Shown: positions 38,697-46,123 of the stretch, in pieces
How positions within the stretch are numbered: the stretch's first letter is position 1
Layout of the letters: each line of letters opens with the position of its first letter
Notes under the pieces: generated by a model
Database searches by the model: none
The model's input: only the letters and a program-made list of their open reading frames with translations
What the model was told of the DNA's origin: nothing
Assembly: GCF_001461695.1 (NCBI RefSeq)
Contig: NZ_AUTC01000066.1
Span: 1-64,000 of the forward strand
Direction of reading: 5' to 3'
Origin: Sinorhizobium fredii USDA 205
Lineage (GTDB): Bacteria; Pseudomonadota; Alphaproteobacteria; Rhizobiales; Rhizobiaceae
DNA: 64,000 nt
Translations under genes and position numbers: made by a program

Positions 38697-40028
38697 TTAT
38701 TCGAGTTCCAGCCGGTACGCGGTCCCTGCGCGCAGGATGTCGACGGAAGCACTCCCTTGAGCACTTTCCAGAACGCCTCGGATCTGATCGACGGAGACGG
38801 GCGGCTCGCCATTGATGGCCGTCAGATAATCGCCTGTTCTCAACCCCATCGAATAGGCGACGCTGCCCGATGCAACGTCGACGAAGACCGCTCCCGCCGG
38901 CGCACAAGCCGGTGAACCATTGGCGGATGGAAATTCGACGACCACCGATTCCTGGCCCAAGTCCAAGTTGCGCCGAGCGGCCGCGTCAGAAAGCGTGACA
39001 CTCAGCTTCTGCAACTTTTCTCCTCGACGAACATCAAGCGTGATGCGGGCGTTCGCCGGGAGCAGGCTAATCGCGTTCCTGAAAGCGGTGTCCGTCGGGA
39101 ACGTCCGGCCATCCAGTGCGACGACAATGTCGCCGAGGCGCACGCCTTGTCGTTCCGCCGGCGAATTGCAGACGAGCTCGTTCACAACAAACCCTTGCGT
39201 CTCAGTGGCACCACCTACCCCCATATCCGCGGCGCCCGTGACCGAGAGGCCAAGCCACCCGCGCTTGTATTCGCCGTGGGCGATCAGCTCCCGCACGATT
39301 TGCACTGCGATGTCGGACGGAATCGCAAAGCCTATGCCGGTAGTCGCTTCGTCTGGCGCAGCAATCCCGCGTGCAATACCGATCAACTCGCCGGAGGCAT
39401 TGACCAGCGCACCGCCTGAATTGCCTGGATTAATGGCCGCATCGGTCTGGATGTAGTCCTCGTACTCATCGGCACCCAAACCCGAGCGGCCCAAACCGCT
39501 GACGATGCCGAAGGTCGCCGTTTGTGTCAGACCAAAAGGACTGCCCACCGCGATGACGAAATCACCGACCTTCAGTTCGGATGAATGTCCCCACTTGACC
39601 GAGGAAAGGCTTGGTGCCTCGATTTTGACAACCGCGAGGTCGGTCGGCGCATCCTCCCCTACCCTGTCGGCCTGGAATACCCGTCCGTCCGCAAGCTTCA
39701 CGGACACATCGTCGGCGTCGGCAACAAGGTGACGACTCGTGATGATGTACCCGTTCTCCCGATCGATGATCACTCCTGACCCCGTCGCAGTCACACCGGT
39801 TTGCAAGATAACCACATCATCGGGAAGACCCAGCACTCTCCGCACGTTCGGATCATCAAGCGCTTCGCTTCTGAAAATTCCGCTGCTGATCGTGCGGATA
39901 CTGACGACCGCCGGCTGTACCCGCTGCAACACCGCGGACACGCCCGCTTCGATTTCGATCGCTCCGGCAGCCCCTCCCAAACTGTTGAGTAGAGCGGCCA
40001 AGGCTAGAACCGTTGAGATCTTGAGCAT
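38697..40028 (-). CDS. Deg/HtrA-type periplasmic serine protease with PDZ domains
   Basis: About 443 residues. Signal peptide MLKISTVLALAALLNSLGGA followed by a trypsin-like domain with the triad His in YIITSRHLVADADD, Asp in PTDLAVVKIE and Ser in NPGNSGGALVN. Two PDZ domains follow (RGWLGLSVTG onward and a shorter one ending near the C-terminus, MGLRTGDYLTAINGEPP). It degrades or refolds damaged envelope proteins. The ATG at 40028 has GGAG upstream and starts the signal peptide; a longer frame to 40085 would run into the FixK-type box, which lies 56 bp from 40028. The upstream gene on the same strand is the small membrane protein. Confidence 0.92.
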   Translation of the reverse strand: MLKISTVLALAALLNSLGGAAGAIEIEAGVSAVLQRVQPAVVSIRTISSGIFRSEALDDPNVRRVLGLPDDVVILQTGVTATGSGVIIDRENGYIITSRHLVADADDVSVKLADGRVFQADRVGEDAPTDLAVVKIEAPSLSSVKWGHSSELKVGDFVIAVGSPFGLTQTATFGIVSGLGRSGLGADEYEDYIQTDAAINPGNSGGALVNASGELIGIARGIAAPDEATTGIGFAIPSDIAVQIVRELIAHGEYKRGWLGLSVTGAADMGVGGATETQGFVVNELVCNSPAERQGVRLGDIVVALDGRTFPTDTAFRNAISLLPANARITLDVRRGEKLQKLSVTLSDAAARRNLDLGQESVVVEFPSANGSPACAPAGAVFVDVASGSVAYSMGLRTGDYLTAINGEPPVSVDQIRGVLESAQGSASVDILRAGTAYRLELE

Positions 40029-40084
40029 TTTTACGCTCCATGCAGCAATGCCCGAAATTTCAGCCGGATTTGCCCGGCGATGCA

Positions 40085-40098
40085 TTGATGCGCATCAA
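40085..40098. promoter_or_regulatory. FNR/FixK-type box, TTGATGCGCATCAA
   Basis: Perfect palindrome 56 bp before the Deg protease start. It overlaps the last codon and stop of the upstream membrane-protein gene. Confidence 0.87.
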
Positions 40099-40679
40099 TT
40101 CGCGCTCTCGTCGGGGGAGGACGAGAAAGATCCGACCGACAAGACCTTGACCGTTGCTGCAGCGAGACGGCGATAGAGTCGGTGCCGGCGTACAATCGGC
40201 CACCAGCCGTAGAGGAAGATTTCCAGCGCGCGCCAGTTAGCCACCCAGCCGAAGATCAGCAGGCTTTCCCCGATCACCCGCGAATATGTTGCCGTTCCCG
40301 CGGCATCGCTGATCATTTGGCTGGCGATTAGGCTGAACGCGAGGATCGGGATGCCGATGAGCAGGACGCGTCGCCCTTCTCTCAGGAGTTCGCGCAATTC
40401 CCGGTGTGCCTGATTGGCGCGACTCTCGAAATTGTACCGCACCGCCTCCTGCAGAGCGTGGGTGTATTCCGGCTTTGCTTCCGTCGTCGGCAACTGGACG
40501 ACAATCTCGATGGACGCGTTGCCGGGAGCTTCTTGAGCCCATTCGACGATAAACCGCTCGGCATCGTCATCCAAATCGCGCTCCCGAAATGGCGTCGGAT
40601 CGAGAGAATTGAAAAGGCGCACAACTTGGTCAACACGGATCAGGATCGTGTAGCATCTATCAAGCGCGGGCACGCTCAC
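40095..40679 (-). CDS. Hypothetical membrane protein (194 aa)
   Basis: Not recognised. About 110 soluble residues (IVEWAQEAPGNASIEIVVQL, then an ALQEAVRYNFESRANQAHRE helix) are followed by two hydrophobic segments (VLLIGIPILAFSLIASQMIS and SLLIFGWVANWRALEIFLYG) and a basic tail. GTG start at 40679 with GAGGGG 8 bases upstream. It begins 49 bp after the beta-CASP nuclease stop and is probably co-transcribed with it. Confidence 0.75.
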   Translation of the reverse strand: MSVPALDRCYTILIRVDQVVRLFNSLDPTPFRERDLDDDAERFIVEWAQEAPGNASIEIVVQLPTTEAKPEYTHALQEAVRYNFESRANQAHRELRELLREGRRVLLIGIPILAFSLIASQMISDAAGTATYSRVIGESLLIFGWVANWRALEIFLYGWWPIVRRHRLYRRLAAATVKVLSVGSFSSSPDESAN

Positions 40680-40728
40680 GTGTGCTTCCCCTCTGATCTT
40701 GCGTCACAGTCCGTTCCAGACGCGCGTC

Positions 40729-42324
40729 TCATGCTTCTTCCTGCAAGGCGCGACGCAACCGGCGGATTACGACTCGACGCGCCTTGTCGTCCGCAGCCTT
40801 GGCCAGTTCGTCCTGCAGATCGAGGACGAGCGACTGGAAATCATTGTGCCAATCCGTCCGTCCGGCCAAAATCGGATCGATGCGCGGCGGAGGCATCACT
40901 TCGGAGATCTCGACCGCTCTTTGCCGGCTCAGACGAAAAGCGCTGTCCAGCCCCGGTCGGATCAGGTGATCCTGGGGTAGGAAGGTCACGAGGCGTTCCC
41001 TCAGCCCCTCAAGTGCGTCAGCCTCTCCATGGACGAGAAAGACACCAGCGCTGATCGGCTGCCGGGCCTGCACCCAGTCGGCAAGCTCTCCGCCATCGGC
41101 ATGGCCGCTATAGATGTCCAGCTTCCTGATCCGGGCACGGACGCGGATATCGTCGCCCTGTATGCGCACCGTCGAGGCGCCGTCTTCGAGAAAGCGCCCG
41201 AGCGTGCCGGCCGCCTGATACCCGACCAACAACACTGTCGCCTCGTCTCGCCAGAGCCAATTCTTCAACCGGTGGCGAATGCGCCCGGCCTCGCACATGC
41301 CGCTCGCAGCGATGACGATGTGGAAGCCCCTGATGAAATCAATCGCCTTGGACTGCTCCGCCGTCTCGGTGAAGCGCACGTTCTTCGCCTCGATTGCCCT
41401 GACAAGAACATCGCCGTTTTCAAGCTCGCGCGCATGCCGGCGGAAGATCTCGCTCGCGCGTGTAGCAAGTGGAGAGTCGATGATGATCGGGCACTTGGGG
41501 ACGCCACCAGTTTCCATCAGAAATACGAGGTCGGTAAGCAGCTCCTGCGTGCGTTCCACGGCAAAGGAAGGAATGATCAGTGCGCCGTTCGGATGCGCTG
41601 CCGTCAACACCTCGGAGCGCAGGATGTGACGTCGAGCGGCATCGTTCGTTTCGTCGCGCTCGACGTTGCCGTAGGTGCTCTCGCAGATGACATAATCCCA
41701 GCCACTCGGCGCTCTCGCATCGAACTGCAGGAGCTTGTGGCGCGGACCGATGTCGCCGGAAAACAACAAACGCAACGGCGACGGTGCGGCATCGATCTCC
41801 ATCTCGACGGAGGCCGATCCGAGCAGATGTCCGGCATTCCAGAAACGGAAGCGAATTCCCTCGCCCGCCTTCTCCCAGGAGCCGAGGCGCACTTGCCGAA
41901 ACAGTGTGATCGCGGAAGCGGCGTCGCGTGCGGTGTAAATCGGCGTCACGGTCTGCCGGCCCCGGCGCAGGTTGCGGCGATTGAGCTGGTCGACTTCGCT
42001 CTCCTGGATATGCGCAGAGTCCGGCAGCATGACGGAGCAGAGATCCGTAGTCGCGGGCGTCGCGAAGATCGGGCCATCATAGCCAAGCCTGACAAGCTTC
42101 GGCAGCAGGCCCGAATGGTCGATATGCGCATGCGTGAGTATGACGGCGTCGATCTTCCTGGGGTCGAAGGGAAAGGGGCGGTAATTCAGTTCCTTTTCTG
42201 TCTTCGACCCTTGGAACAGACCGCAGTCGATGAGGATCTTCGTCGTACCGAATTCGACGAGTTGGCAGGAACCGGTAACGGTTCCCGCGGCACCATGAAA
42301 ACGGATGATCGGTTCAATCGCCAC
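40729..42324 (-). CDS. Metallo-beta-lactamase/beta-CASP family ribonuclease
   Basis: About 531 residues. Zn-binding HAHIDHSG (about 59-66), the loops ESTYGN and HGEAD, and beta-CASP segments (AVERTQELLTDL; VIAASGMCEAGRIRHRL) identify the RNA-processing MBL family of the RNase J/CPSF type. It probably acts on RNA in the cytoplasm. The C-terminal 80 residues are an extension rich in charged residues. The start is set at GTG 42324 (GAGG upstream), because the longer frame to 42411 contains the FixK-type box; with 42324 the box is 57 bp upstream. Followed by the small membrane-protein gene. Confidence 0.88.
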   Translation of the reverse strand: MAIEPIIRFHGAAGTVTGSCQLVEFGTTKILIDCGLFQGSKTEKELNYRPFPFDPRKIDAVILTHAHIDHSGLLPKLVRLGYDGPIFATPATTDLCSVMLPDSAHIQESEVDQLNRRNLRRGRQTVTPIYTARDAASAITLFRQVRLGSWEKAGEGIRFRFWNAGHLLGSASVEMEIDAAPSPLRLLFSGDIGPRHKLLQFDARAPSGWDYVICESTYGNVERDETNDAARRHILRSEVLTAAHPNGALIIPSFAVERTQELLTDLVFLMETGGVPKCPIIIDSPLATRASEIFRRHARELENGDVLVRAIEAKNVRFTETAEQSKAIDFIRGFHIVIAASGMCEAGRIRHRLKNWLWRDEATVLLVGYQAAGTLGRFLEDGASTVRIQGDDIRVRARIRKLDIYSGHADGGELADWVQARQPISAGVFLVHGEADALEGLRERLVTFLPQDHLIRPGLDSAFRLSRQRAVEISEVMPPPRIDPILAGRTDWHNDFQSLVLDLQDELAKAADDKARRVVIRRLRRALQEEA

Positions 42325-42381
42325 AGCACGGACCTCATCGAAGACAATGTCGAAGCATGCACGCTTGCATCGGCGGGCGAC

Positions 42382-42395
42382 TTGATGCGGATCAA
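42382..42395. promoter_or_regulatory. FNR/FixK-type box, TTGATGCGGATCAA
   Basis: Full-consensus box 57 bp before the GTG start of the beta-CASP nuclease. Confidence 0.85.
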
Positions 42396-42483
42396 AGATG
42401 CAGACCGCCATGCGTCGGCATCAGGCCTGGGCGGCGGCAAGTGGAACGAAGTCCACTCAATCCGGGGGCCTGCTGCATGTTTC

Positions 42484-42560
42484 CTTAAGTCGTAGCCGAT
42501 TTCAGGATAAAACATGCAGCGTTTCAAAGCGCTACAGCGTGCCTTGCGCGCTGACGTGGT
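42484..42560 (+). repeat. Dispersed intergenic repeat, copy overlapping the transcarbamylase 3' end
   Basis: AGTCGTAGCCGATTTCAGGA followed by AAAACATGCAGCGTTTCAAAG and CTACAGCGTGCCTTGCGCG, matching the copy at 62161. The repeat supplies the stop codon and last residues of the transcarbamylase-like gene. Confidence 0.7.
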
Positions 42561-43557
42561 GCGGGTCTCCAATGGTCGCGACAAGGATCGCCTTGATCGC
42601 GTGCATTCGGTTTTCCGCCTGATCGAAGACGAGAGAAGCTTTCGATTCAAAGATCGCGTCGGAGACCTCCATGCAGCCAAGACCGAACTGCTTTGCAACG
42701 CGGGCTCCTGCCTTTGTGCTGTTATCATGGAAAGCGGGCAAGCAATGCATGAACTTGCAATGCGGATTTTCGGTGGCCTCCATGACATTCGCCCTGACGC
42801 CGAACGGCGCTAGTAGTCTGATGCGCTCCGCCCAGCCCTCCTCCTGCTCTCCCAGCCAAGAAGCCGTGTAAATGAAATCAGCCGCCAGCACCCCGGCGCC
42901 CACATGTTCCAGGGCTGTAAACTTCCCACCATGCTTGCGCGCCTCCGACACCACGCCGTCAAGGAAGGACGGAGCGGGCCTGAATATCGGCGGCGAGACC
43001 ATGCGGAAATCCATGCCGAGCTTGGCCGCGCCCATGGCGAGCGATCTGGCGATGGAGCTGCGACCGTCCCCCACAAAAGCGATCGTGACGTCGCGCAGCT
43101 CCTTGCCGGCAATTTCCCGCATCGTCAGAAAATCCGCCAACGCGTGAATTGGATGGGATTCGTCGGTGAAGCCGTTATGGACGGGCACATGAGCGTAGGC
43201 CGCCAGCTCCTCCACAACGCTTTGGGCATGACCACAATATTCGATGGCGTCGTAGATCCTGCCGAGCACCCGGGCCGTGTCCTTGATCGATCCGCATTGC
43301 CCCACATGGCTTGCGGAAAGCGTCAGGCTGACGACGCGTGCGCCTTGGTCGTAGGCTGCGACTTCGGACCCGAAGAAAGCGCCGGTCGAGTCCCCCTCGC
43401 TCACGAGCACAATATTCCTGCCACTGAGCCGGGGAGTTTCGTTGCCGTTTCGCCTCGCCGCCTTCAGCTCGGCGGCGAGCTGCAACAGAAATCGGATTTC
43501 CTCTGGTGCGAACTGCTCGAGCGTCAGTACGCTACGGCCGCGAAGATCGATGGACAT
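42532..43557 (-). CDS. Ornithine carbamoyltransferase-like protein with altered active site
   Basis: A 341-residue transcarbamylase-fold protein. Conserved framework: FGSEVAAYDQGARVVSL, SIKDTARVLGRIYDAIEY, HCLPAFHD and AENRMHAIKAI. But the carbamoyl-phosphate site is changed: STRT is STGA (residues 57-60), the Arg of EYRG is Cys (EYCGH), and HPTQ is HPIH. The ornithine loop DVWVSMG reads ASWLGEQ. Family knowledge says these residues bind both substrates, so normal OTC activity is doubtful. It may be a related transcarbamylase with another substrate or a non-catalytic paralogue. No arginine deiminase or carbamate kinase gene is nearby. Two FixK-type boxes lie 142 and 177 bp upstream. Confidence 0.85.
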   Translation of the reverse strand: MSIDLRGRSVLTLEQFAPEEIRFLLQLAAELKAARRNGNETPRLSGRNIVLVSEGDSTGAFFGSEVAAYDQGARVVSLTLSASHVGQCGSIKDTARVLGRIYDAIEYCGHAQSVVEELAAYAHVPVHNGFTDESHPIHALADFLTMREIAGKELRDVTIAFVGDGRSSIARSLAMGAAKLGMDFRMVSPPIFRPAPSFLDGVVSEARKHGGKFTALEHVGAGVLAADFIYTASWLGEQEEGWAERIRLLAPFGVRANVMEATENPHCKFMHCLPAFHDNSTKAGARVAKQFGLGCMEVSDAIFESKASLVFDQAENRMHAIKAILVATIGDPHHVSAQGTL

Positions 43558-43699
43558 GACACGCCCCGTCGCCTTAAGTCAGTGGATTGGAACGCGCGCG
43601 AAATCGCAACTGTCTGAACCGCGGCTGGTGCAGTTGCCCTTTCTTGCGCTAGAACCACGCCTCTCACGTAATCTAAACAGCAAATACGAGCCGGAAGCT

Positions 43700-43713
43700 T
43701 TGACTCTCATCAA
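43700..43713. promoter_or_regulatory. FNR/FixK-type box, TTGACTCTCATCAA
   Basis: First of two boxes 35 bp apart (centre to centre) between the transcarbamylase-like gene (142 bp away) and the divergent gene at 43934. Confidence 0.75.
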
Positions 43714-43734
43714 ACTCCTGCCGCTTTCACCTCT

Positions 43735-43748
43735 TTGATGAACGTCAA
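43735..43748. promoter_or_regulatory. FNR/FixK-type box, TTGATGAACGTCAA
   Basis: Second box of the pair. It is 185 bp before the plus-strand gene at 43934. Confidence 0.78.
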
Positions 43749-43933
43749 AGACGAGACCCGCAATTTTCCCGAAAATCTCCTCCAATGCATTGCTCGCGGC
43801 GCGAAGTGATGCCGGGGTCAGAGGTAATTTGCAGGGGCTGGGCTCGCTGAGGGTCGCGTCCTGCTGAGGGTCCGCCGTGTTGAGGACAAGGCTCAGCGGG
43901 CGCGGTTGAGAAGCGTGTCTTATGGAGAGAAAC

Positions 43934-44377
43934 ATGGCTGTCGGCTACTCCGTCGGTCCGGTCAAGCACCCTCAGGTCGACAAAACGTACCGGCTGATCG
44001 AGGCGGTCGGATACGACGTCGATTTGCAGGCCTGGCGCGACCTTTGCGCGACGGCATTCGCGCGAAAATGGCCGACGCCATATGCAGAAGAAGTAGTAAC
44101 CGCAGAGAATCCGCTGGGTTATATCACCGGCGTCTGCATCATGCGCCTGGTGCACAACAAAACGTACGGCAGAATGCTCGACGTGCCGGTGTTCGTCGTC
44201 ATAAGCGCAGGGGACACGCGCGGTGCGTCCAACGCCCTTCTCGGCTATTTGATGGCGGTCGCTCGCAACAAGCATTGCGGCTTCATTCGCGTCGCCGCAC
44301 TTGAACCGGCCAACTGGCCTGGGTCGACGGATATGGGGCGGCGAAATGATCGCGGAATCCTCATACCTGTGCAATAA
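43934..44377 (+). CDS. Hypothetical protein (147 aa), possibly acetyltransferase-like
   Basis: Not firmly recognised. The segment LDVPVFVVISAGDTRGASNA followed by LLGYLMAVARNKHCGFIRVA resembles the strand-loop-helix of an acyl-CoA-binding GNAT fold, but no clear motif was found. The ATG at 43934 has GGAGA 5 bases upstream; an in-frame ATG at 43922 is less likely. Divergent from the transcarbamylase-like gene across a region with two FixK-type boxes. Confidence 0.65.
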   Translation: MAVGYSVGPVKHPQVDKTYRLIEAVGYDVDLQAWRDLCATAFARKWPTPYAEEVVTAENPLGYITGVCIMRLVHNKTYGRMLDVPVFVVISAGDTRGASNALLGYLMAVARNKHCGFIRVAALEPANWPGSTDMGRRNDRGILIPVQ

Positions 44378-44428
44378 GTCCCAATGCCGGCTGGGAGCAA
44401 TCTCAGTCGCCGTTGCTACTGCGTGTCT

Positions 44429-44490
44429 CCCTAAATCGGCGCCGATGTAAGGACAAAAGCATAAAACGATTCAAAGTGGTGAAACTACGC
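44429..44490 (+). repeat. Dispersed intergenic repeat, degenerate copy
   Basis: CCTAAATCGGCGCCGATGTA, then AGGACAAAAG and ATTCAAAGTG, aligned with the copies at 42484 and 62161. It lies at the 3' end of the response-regulator gene. Confidence 0.55.
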
Positions 44491-45225
44491 TTCATGCCGT
44501 GTCACCCTTGCGCTGAAGACATAGCCAACCCCTCTGACCGACTTGATAAGGCCGGGGAGGCTGGGGTTACGCTCGATTTTGCGCCGCAGCCGTGCAATCT
44601 GTGCGTCAATGGTGCGGTCGAAAGCTTCGAGGTTACGGCGCCGTGTCAGATCCATAAGCAATTCACGTTGAAGGACGCGACCCGCGTGCTTCACGAGCAC
44701 ACAGAGCATATCGAACTCACCGGTCGTCAGCAGGATCTCGCTCCCAGTTTCCGACAGCAGTTGGCGACGCCCGATATCAAGACGCAGCCCCTCGAAGCAG
44801 TAGATTTCTGACGACTGGTCGCCGAAGCTCGACGATGGCTGAGGTTGGCGGCGACGAAGAACGCCCCTGACTCGCGCCAGTACTTCCCGAAGGTGGAAGG
44901 GTTTGGCGATGTAGTCGTCCGCGCCGACCTCCAGCCCGACGACCCGGTCGACCACGTCATCGCGACCGGTCAGCATGATGAGCGGTACATCCGAGCGCGC
45001 GCGGAGGTCGCGCGCAAGCGTCAGCCCGTCCTCGCCAGGCAGCACCAGGTCGAGCAGGATGATGTCGATCGATTGTTTATCGAGGCAATCGCGCATCTCC
45101 TGTCCGTCGCCGGCGAGGGTTACGTGGTATCCTTCCTCCTCAAAATACCGCGACAGCATTTGTCGAATCCTCAAGTCGTCATCGACTACAAGGATGTGCT
45201 CGGGCAATGTCCGGGAACTCGTCAT
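44485..45225 (-). CDS. OmpR/PhoB-family response regulator
   Basis: A 246-residue two-component regulator. The receiver domain has the acidic pair in LVVDDD, phospho-acceptor Asp in IILLDLVLPGEDG, Thr in MLTGRDD and Lys in YIAKPF. The C-terminal winged helix carries FDRTIDAQIARLRRKIERNP and SVRGVGYVFS. ATG at 45225 follows GGGG; a GTG at 45243 is a less likely start. No kinase is adjacent on the same strand; the hybrid kinase at 46124 lies beyond the divergent FixK-like gene and could be its partner. Diverges from that gene across a 138-bp region. Confidence 0.9.
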   Translation of the reverse strand: MTSSRTLPEHILVVDDDLRIRQMLSRYFEEEGYHVTLAGDGQEMRDCLDKQSIDIILLDLVLPGEDGLTLARDLRARSDVPLIMLTGRDDVVDRVVGLEVGADDYIAKPFHLREVLARVRGVLRRRQPQPSSSFGDQSSEIYCFEGLRLDIGRRQLLSETGSEILLTTGEFDMLCVLVKHAGRVLQRELLMDLTRRRNLEAFDRTIDAQIARLRRKIERNPSLPGLIKSVRGVGYVFSARVTRHEA

Positions 45226-45363
45226 GAAACGCCCCCCACACACGCTGCTTTCTTCGGCGCGCTGTTACGATCTGTTGCAATATAGCACCAAACTTCACAT
45301 GCGCGTCGTCGTAAGGTTACGGCCCGGCGTTCAACTCTTCCATCATGAATGATGGAGGGAGTC

Positions 45364-46113
45364 ATGAGCGTTCAGGTCCTAAGCATCAAGGATGGTCACG
45401 CGGCGACCGCGGGTTCCGTGGGCTTGCCTTCGGCGGATCTTTCTTGCCTTTTCAGCCGACAAGCGCTCGAAAGATTCGAGCCCGGTGAAGCCATCTTTTG
45501 GGAGGGTGACGAAGCCACGCATATCTTCGAAGTCGAAGATGGAATGCTGCGAGCGCTGCGTCTGCTTGGCGACGGCCGTCGGATTATCGTGGGCTTCTTA
45601 CGCACCGGAGATCTCCTGGGTGTGTCGCTCAAGGAGCGATATCTTTACACGGTCGAGGCAATTTCCCCGGTGCAACTTCGCCGCTTCCCTCGTCGCCGCT
45701 TTGAAGACGAAGTGGCCCGCGATCCACGCTTGCAGGAGCAGCTATTCTCCAAGCTTCGCGATGAGATGACTGCTGCGCAGGATCAAGCCGTCCTTCTTTC
45801 ACGCAGGAGTGCCGAGGAGAAGCTTGCCAACTTCCTGCTGCTGATGAAGGAGAGAGGGAACTCGGAGCATCGTGCCATTGTTGACCTCCCCATGACCCGC
45901 CTCGATATCGCCAATTATCTTGGCATGACGATCGAGACCGTATCTCGCACTATAACAAAGCTTGCAAACGGCGGTATCATCGCGGCAGCAGGACGCCGCT
46001 CGATCAAGGTCTTGAAGATGGAACCGCTTCGACTGCTGGCCGAGGGCGACGAAGGCGAGCACTGGATGCCCCCTCTCGCTCGTCCTGGTCGGTACGCATC
46101 CGCAAACGCTTGA
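45364..46113 (+). CDS. FixK-like Crp/FNR-family transcription regulator
   Basis: A 249-residue regulator: N-terminal cyclic-nucleotide-binding-like beta barrel ([20 protein letters not shown], then [10 protein letters not shown]), dimer helix, and C-terminal helix-turn-helix ([20 protein letters not shown]). The recognition helix keeps the E-x-x-S-R pattern that in FNR and FixK reads TTGA half sites. Only one Cys is present near the N-terminus, so the FNR iron-sulfur cluster is absent and this is FixK-like. ATG at 45364 has GGAGGGAG upstream. The haem-PAS kinase follows after 10 bp. It is the natural candidate to bind the 16 boxes in this window; no box precedes its own start. Confidence 0.92.
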   Translation: MSVQVLSIKDGHAATAGSVGLPSADLSCLFSRQALERFEPGEAIFWEGDEATHIFEVEDGMLRALRLLGDGRRIIVGFLRTGDLLGVSLKERYLYTVEAISPVQLRRFPRRRFEDEVARDPRLQEQLFSKLRDEMTAAQDQAVLLSRRSAEEKLANFLLLMKERGNSEHRAIVDLPMTRLDIANYLGMTIETVSRTITKLANGGIIAAAGRRSIKVLKMEPLRLLAEGDEGEHWMPPLARPGRYASANA

Positions 46114-46123
46114 AAGACGCCAG

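Noticed and set aside
40694..40712. Possible FixK box before the membrane-protein gene at 40679
   Set aside because: Half sites CTGAT and GTCAC are five bases apart and both imperfect.
42325..42411. N-terminal extension of the beta-CASP nuclease to ATG 42411
   Set aside because: It would place a consensus FixK box inside the coding sequence; GTG 42324 has a ribosome site and standard box spacing.
41029..42495. 488-residue frame opposite the beta-CASP nuclease
   Set aside because: Shadow frame; the opposite strand carries all metallo-beta-lactamase motifs.
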